Below, in pieces: positions 6,176 through 7,503 of a stretch of DNA of 7,503 bases. A program made the translations under genes and the position numbers. This stretch comes from SIO4C1 sp039180385 (lineage in GTDB: Bacteria; Cyanobacteriota; Cyanobacteriia; Phormidesmidales; Phormidesmidaceae): assembly GCA_039180385.1 (NCBI GenBank), contig JBCDDJ010000323.1:1-7503 (forward strand), given 5' to 3'. Each line of letters starts with the position of its first letter. Within the stretch, counting starts at the first letter, position 1. The notes under the pieces were generated by a model, which worked only from the letters and a program-made list of their open reading frames with translations, ran no database searches and was not told the DNA's origin.

Positions 6176-7276
6176 ATGCCAACTCAGCAATCAATACCAA
6201 CGATCGTCGTCATGCACGGTGATCAGACCGGGGAAGAACTCTTAGGTGAGGCTTTACGGGTGTTGCAACCTACAGTGATTCGCCAACCCCTGCAATTTGT
6301 AGATTACGATTTGAGTCTGGAAAATCGTCGGGCAAGCAAAAATCAGGTTGTTGGGGACGCTGCTGCGGCCACCTGCAAAACGGGATTGGCCTTGAAAGCT
6401 GCCACCATTACGCCAGAAGTCCCTGGAGACGTGGGTAGCCCTAATGCCATATTGCGAGAAGCATTGGGAGCTTCTGTCATTTTGCGAACGGGGCGACGCA
6501 TTCCCCAGGTTCGCCCGATAGGAGGTGTTTATGCACCCATTACCATCGTCCGCATGGCAGTAGATGATGCCTATGGTGCTAAAGAATGGCGGGAAGCCCT
6601 TGAAACAGGAGATGAAATTGCCTGGCGCACCTCAAAGATCAGCCGTTCCATCTGTCGAATTGTGGCAGAGTTTACCTTTGCCCATGCTAAACGAACGGGG
6701 GCTAAAGTCTTTGGTGGGCCGAAATTCACTGTGAGTGCTACCTATGAAGGCATGTTCAAAGAAGAACTGGATGCGGCAGCCCAGCGGTATCCGGAAGTGG
6801 CCTACCAACCCCTGTTAATTGATGCAACGTTTGCGCTCCTGCTGCAAAATAGCGGCGAGGCCTTGGTGGTACCGGCCCTAAACCGTGATGGGGACTTACT
6901 CTCAGATATGGTGCTACAGATGTATGGCAGTATCGCAGGCTCTGAGAGTCTGGTATTAGGCTTTGATCAAGACACGTTTCAGTCAAAAACGGTCATGGCA
7001 GAAGCACCCCACGGTACAGCTCCGGCCCTTTATGGCAAAAATATCGCGAACCCGATGGCGATGATTTTGGCCGGTGCTGCCCTCCTAACCTATGTGGGAA
7101 CCCCTGCTGCGGATCGAGCCTCACGCTCAATTTACGAATCGGTATTTGAGACAATTTATGAAGGTAAGGCGACTCCTGATTTGAGCGGCCAAATGACGAC
7201 ATCTGACTTTACTGATGAGGTGATTCACAAAGTCAAGACGAAACTGGAGGTCTGGTCCACTCTAGAATCGACCTGA
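6176..7276 (+). CDS. Isocitrate/isopropylmalate dehydrogenase family protein
   Basis: A 366-residue member of the metal-dependent beta-decarboxylating dehydrogenases (COG0473), which oxidise and decarboxylate (2R,3S)-2-hydroxy acids with NAD(P)+. The catalytic set is complete, with spacing like Thermus LeuB: R94 and R104 (LRE...ILR), R126, Y133, K183, D216, D240 and D244 (NRDGDLLSD). The cofactor loop is EAPHGTAPALYGKNIANP (276-293). The substrate helix reads GSPNAILRE (87-95), the S-x-N-x-x-LR pattern of isocitrate dehydrogenases rather than the LeuB pattern. A284/L285 replace the Lys/Tyr of NADP-type enzymes, and the hydrophobic second residue leans towards NAD. The N-terminal motif is HGDQTGEE (14-21) instead of the usual GDGxGPE. 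It is not ordinary Icd or LeuB, and its true substrate is unknown. ATG at 6176 is preferred because homology begins there; the in-frame TTG at 6167 lies closer to AGGGA (6158-6162). Coding strand lacks HIP1 sites and looks less GC-rich than dacB. Confidence 0.88.
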   Translation: MPTQQSIPTIVVMHGDQTGEELLGEALRVLQPTVIRQPLQFVDYDLSLENRRASKNQVVGDAAAATCKTGLALKAATITPEVPGDVGSPNAILREALGASVILRTGRRIPQVRPIGGVYAPITIVRMAVDDAYGAKEWREALETGDEIAWRTSKISRSICRIVAEFTFAHAKRTGAKVFGGPKFTVSATYEGMFKEELDAAAQRYPEVAYQPLLIDATFALLLQNSGEALVVPALNRDGDLLSDMVLQMYGSIAGSESLVLGFDQDTFQSKTVMAEAPHGTAPALYGKNIANPMAMILAGAALLTYVGTPAADRASRSIYESVFETIYEGKATPDLSGQMTTSDFTDEVIHKVKTKLEVWSTLEST

Positions 7277-7354
7277 TGCCTGAAATTCTCAAAAGCTCCG
7301 CTGTGGTCGTCGGCAAAAGTGCAGTTCTCCATCTCTATGATTCGGCTCAGGCTC

Positions 7355-7391
7355 AGGCGATTGGCGTAGCCTGCGATACCCCTAATCGCCT
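7355..7391. repeat. Palindromic repeat downstream of the dehydrogenase gene
   Basis: AGGCGATT (7355-7362) and AATCGCCT (7384-7391) are a perfect 8-bp inverted repeat. The 21-base interior continues the pairing imperfectly (GG/CC, GTA/TAC, C/G with single mismatches and a bulged T7383), so almost the whole 37 bases can fold into one long hairpin. It is followed by TTTAAA and may act as the terminator of the dehydrogenase transcript. The sequence style (GGCGTAGCCTGCG) recalls dispersed cyanobacterial REP-like elements. Confidence 0.5.
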
Positions 7392-7431
7392 TTAAAGCAA
7401 CCTCTAAGGTCAGAGCGTATTTTTTATACAT

Positions 7432-7503
7432 ATTTCAACTATAGAAACCCAGATTAAATACATCACAAATGCAGCGGGTGAAAAAAAAGAGGTGATTGTT
7501 CCA
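7432..7503 (+). CDS. 5' part of a small antitoxin-like gene (partial)
   Basis: The frame from 7432 to the window edge reads ISTIETQIKYITNAAGEKKE and then VIVP. This resembles the N-terminus of short cyanobacterial proteins, often annotated as hypothetical or antitoxin-like and commonly placed before a RelE/ParE-type toxin, which begin with MSTI-type residues, an IKYITN strand and an E-K/V-I-V-P strand. The codon at the homologous start is ATT. In this frame no ATG, GTG or TTG lies between the TAA at 7405-7407 and the window end that would keep the conserved part; the one GTG, at 7492, is too late. Either ATT is used as a rare start codon or the start is mutated. No clear Shine-Dalgarno precedes it; TATACA (7425-7430) could be a -10 box. 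The toxin partner, if any, is outside the window. The family assignment rests on only 24 residues. Confidence 0.5.
   Translation, partial: MSTIETQIKYITNAAGEKKEVIVP

Noticed and set aside
7276..7395. Plus-strand 39-codon frame whose ATG overlaps the dehydrogenase stop (TGATG)
   Set aside because: The stop-start overlap suggests translational coupling, but the peptide is short, its last third is translated palindromic repeat, and it resembles nothing known to me.
7225..7431. Minus-strand 68-codon open frame overlapping the dehydrogenase end
   Set aside because: It overlaps the 3' end of a well-supported gene by about 50 bases, runs through the palindromic repeat, and shows no family resemblance.
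1..7503. CRISPR array, insertion sequence or integrase
   Set aside because: No regularly spaced direct repeats and no transposase or recombinase motifs were seen in either strand.

Overview
The window reads as chromosomal DNA of a cyanobacterium, most likely a filamentous Leptolyngbya/Nodosilinea-type organism (the genus is a guess). Supporting signs are three copies of the HIP1 octamer GCGATCGC, a DUF3288 protein (a family essentially confined to cyanobacteria), an Uma2-type gene fragment, heptanucleotide tandem repeats, and palindromic intergenic repeats beginning CGTAGG. No rRNA, tRNA, CRISPR array or intact transposon was found.

Layout, left to right. Positions 1-153 hold no recognisable gene, but contain a terminator-like hairpin with a T6 tract (52-79). 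A 5'-truncated Uma2 family endonuclease remnant follows on the plus strand (154-483). It converges on a very large minus-strand gene (513-3734) for a 1073-residue protein that matches, over its whole length, the alpha/beta regulatory subunits of eukaryotic phosphorylase kinase, with a glucoamylase-like (GH15) N-terminal domain. Upstream of it lies a repeat-rich spacer. Next comes a minus-strand gene (3932-5392) for an exported PBP4-type D-alanyl-D-alanine carboxypeptidase/endopeptidase (DacB, peptidase family S13). Divergent from dacB, across a spacer with a palindromic repeat and a long pyrimidine tract, is the DUF3288 gene (5573-5860). After about 315 bases without a gene there is an unusual isocitrate/isopropylmalate dehydrogenase-family gene (6176-7276). 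At the right edge begins a small gene resembling cyanobacterial antitoxin-like proteins (7432 to the window end). It has no ATG, GTG or TTG start, and ATT is the codon at the homologous position.

The genes do not form an obvious operon. They are separated by 180-320 bp spacers, change direction, and cover unrelated functions (cell-wall remodelling, a possible carbohydrate-sensing scaffold, a decarboxylating dehydrogenase). The most interesting items are the phosphorylase-kinase-like protein without a neighbouring kinase, the dehydrogenase with an isocitrate-type substrate signature and a variant N-terminal motif, the ATT-start antitoxin-like gene, and related degenerate palindromes in three of the spacers. 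I did not find a clear new multi-gene system.
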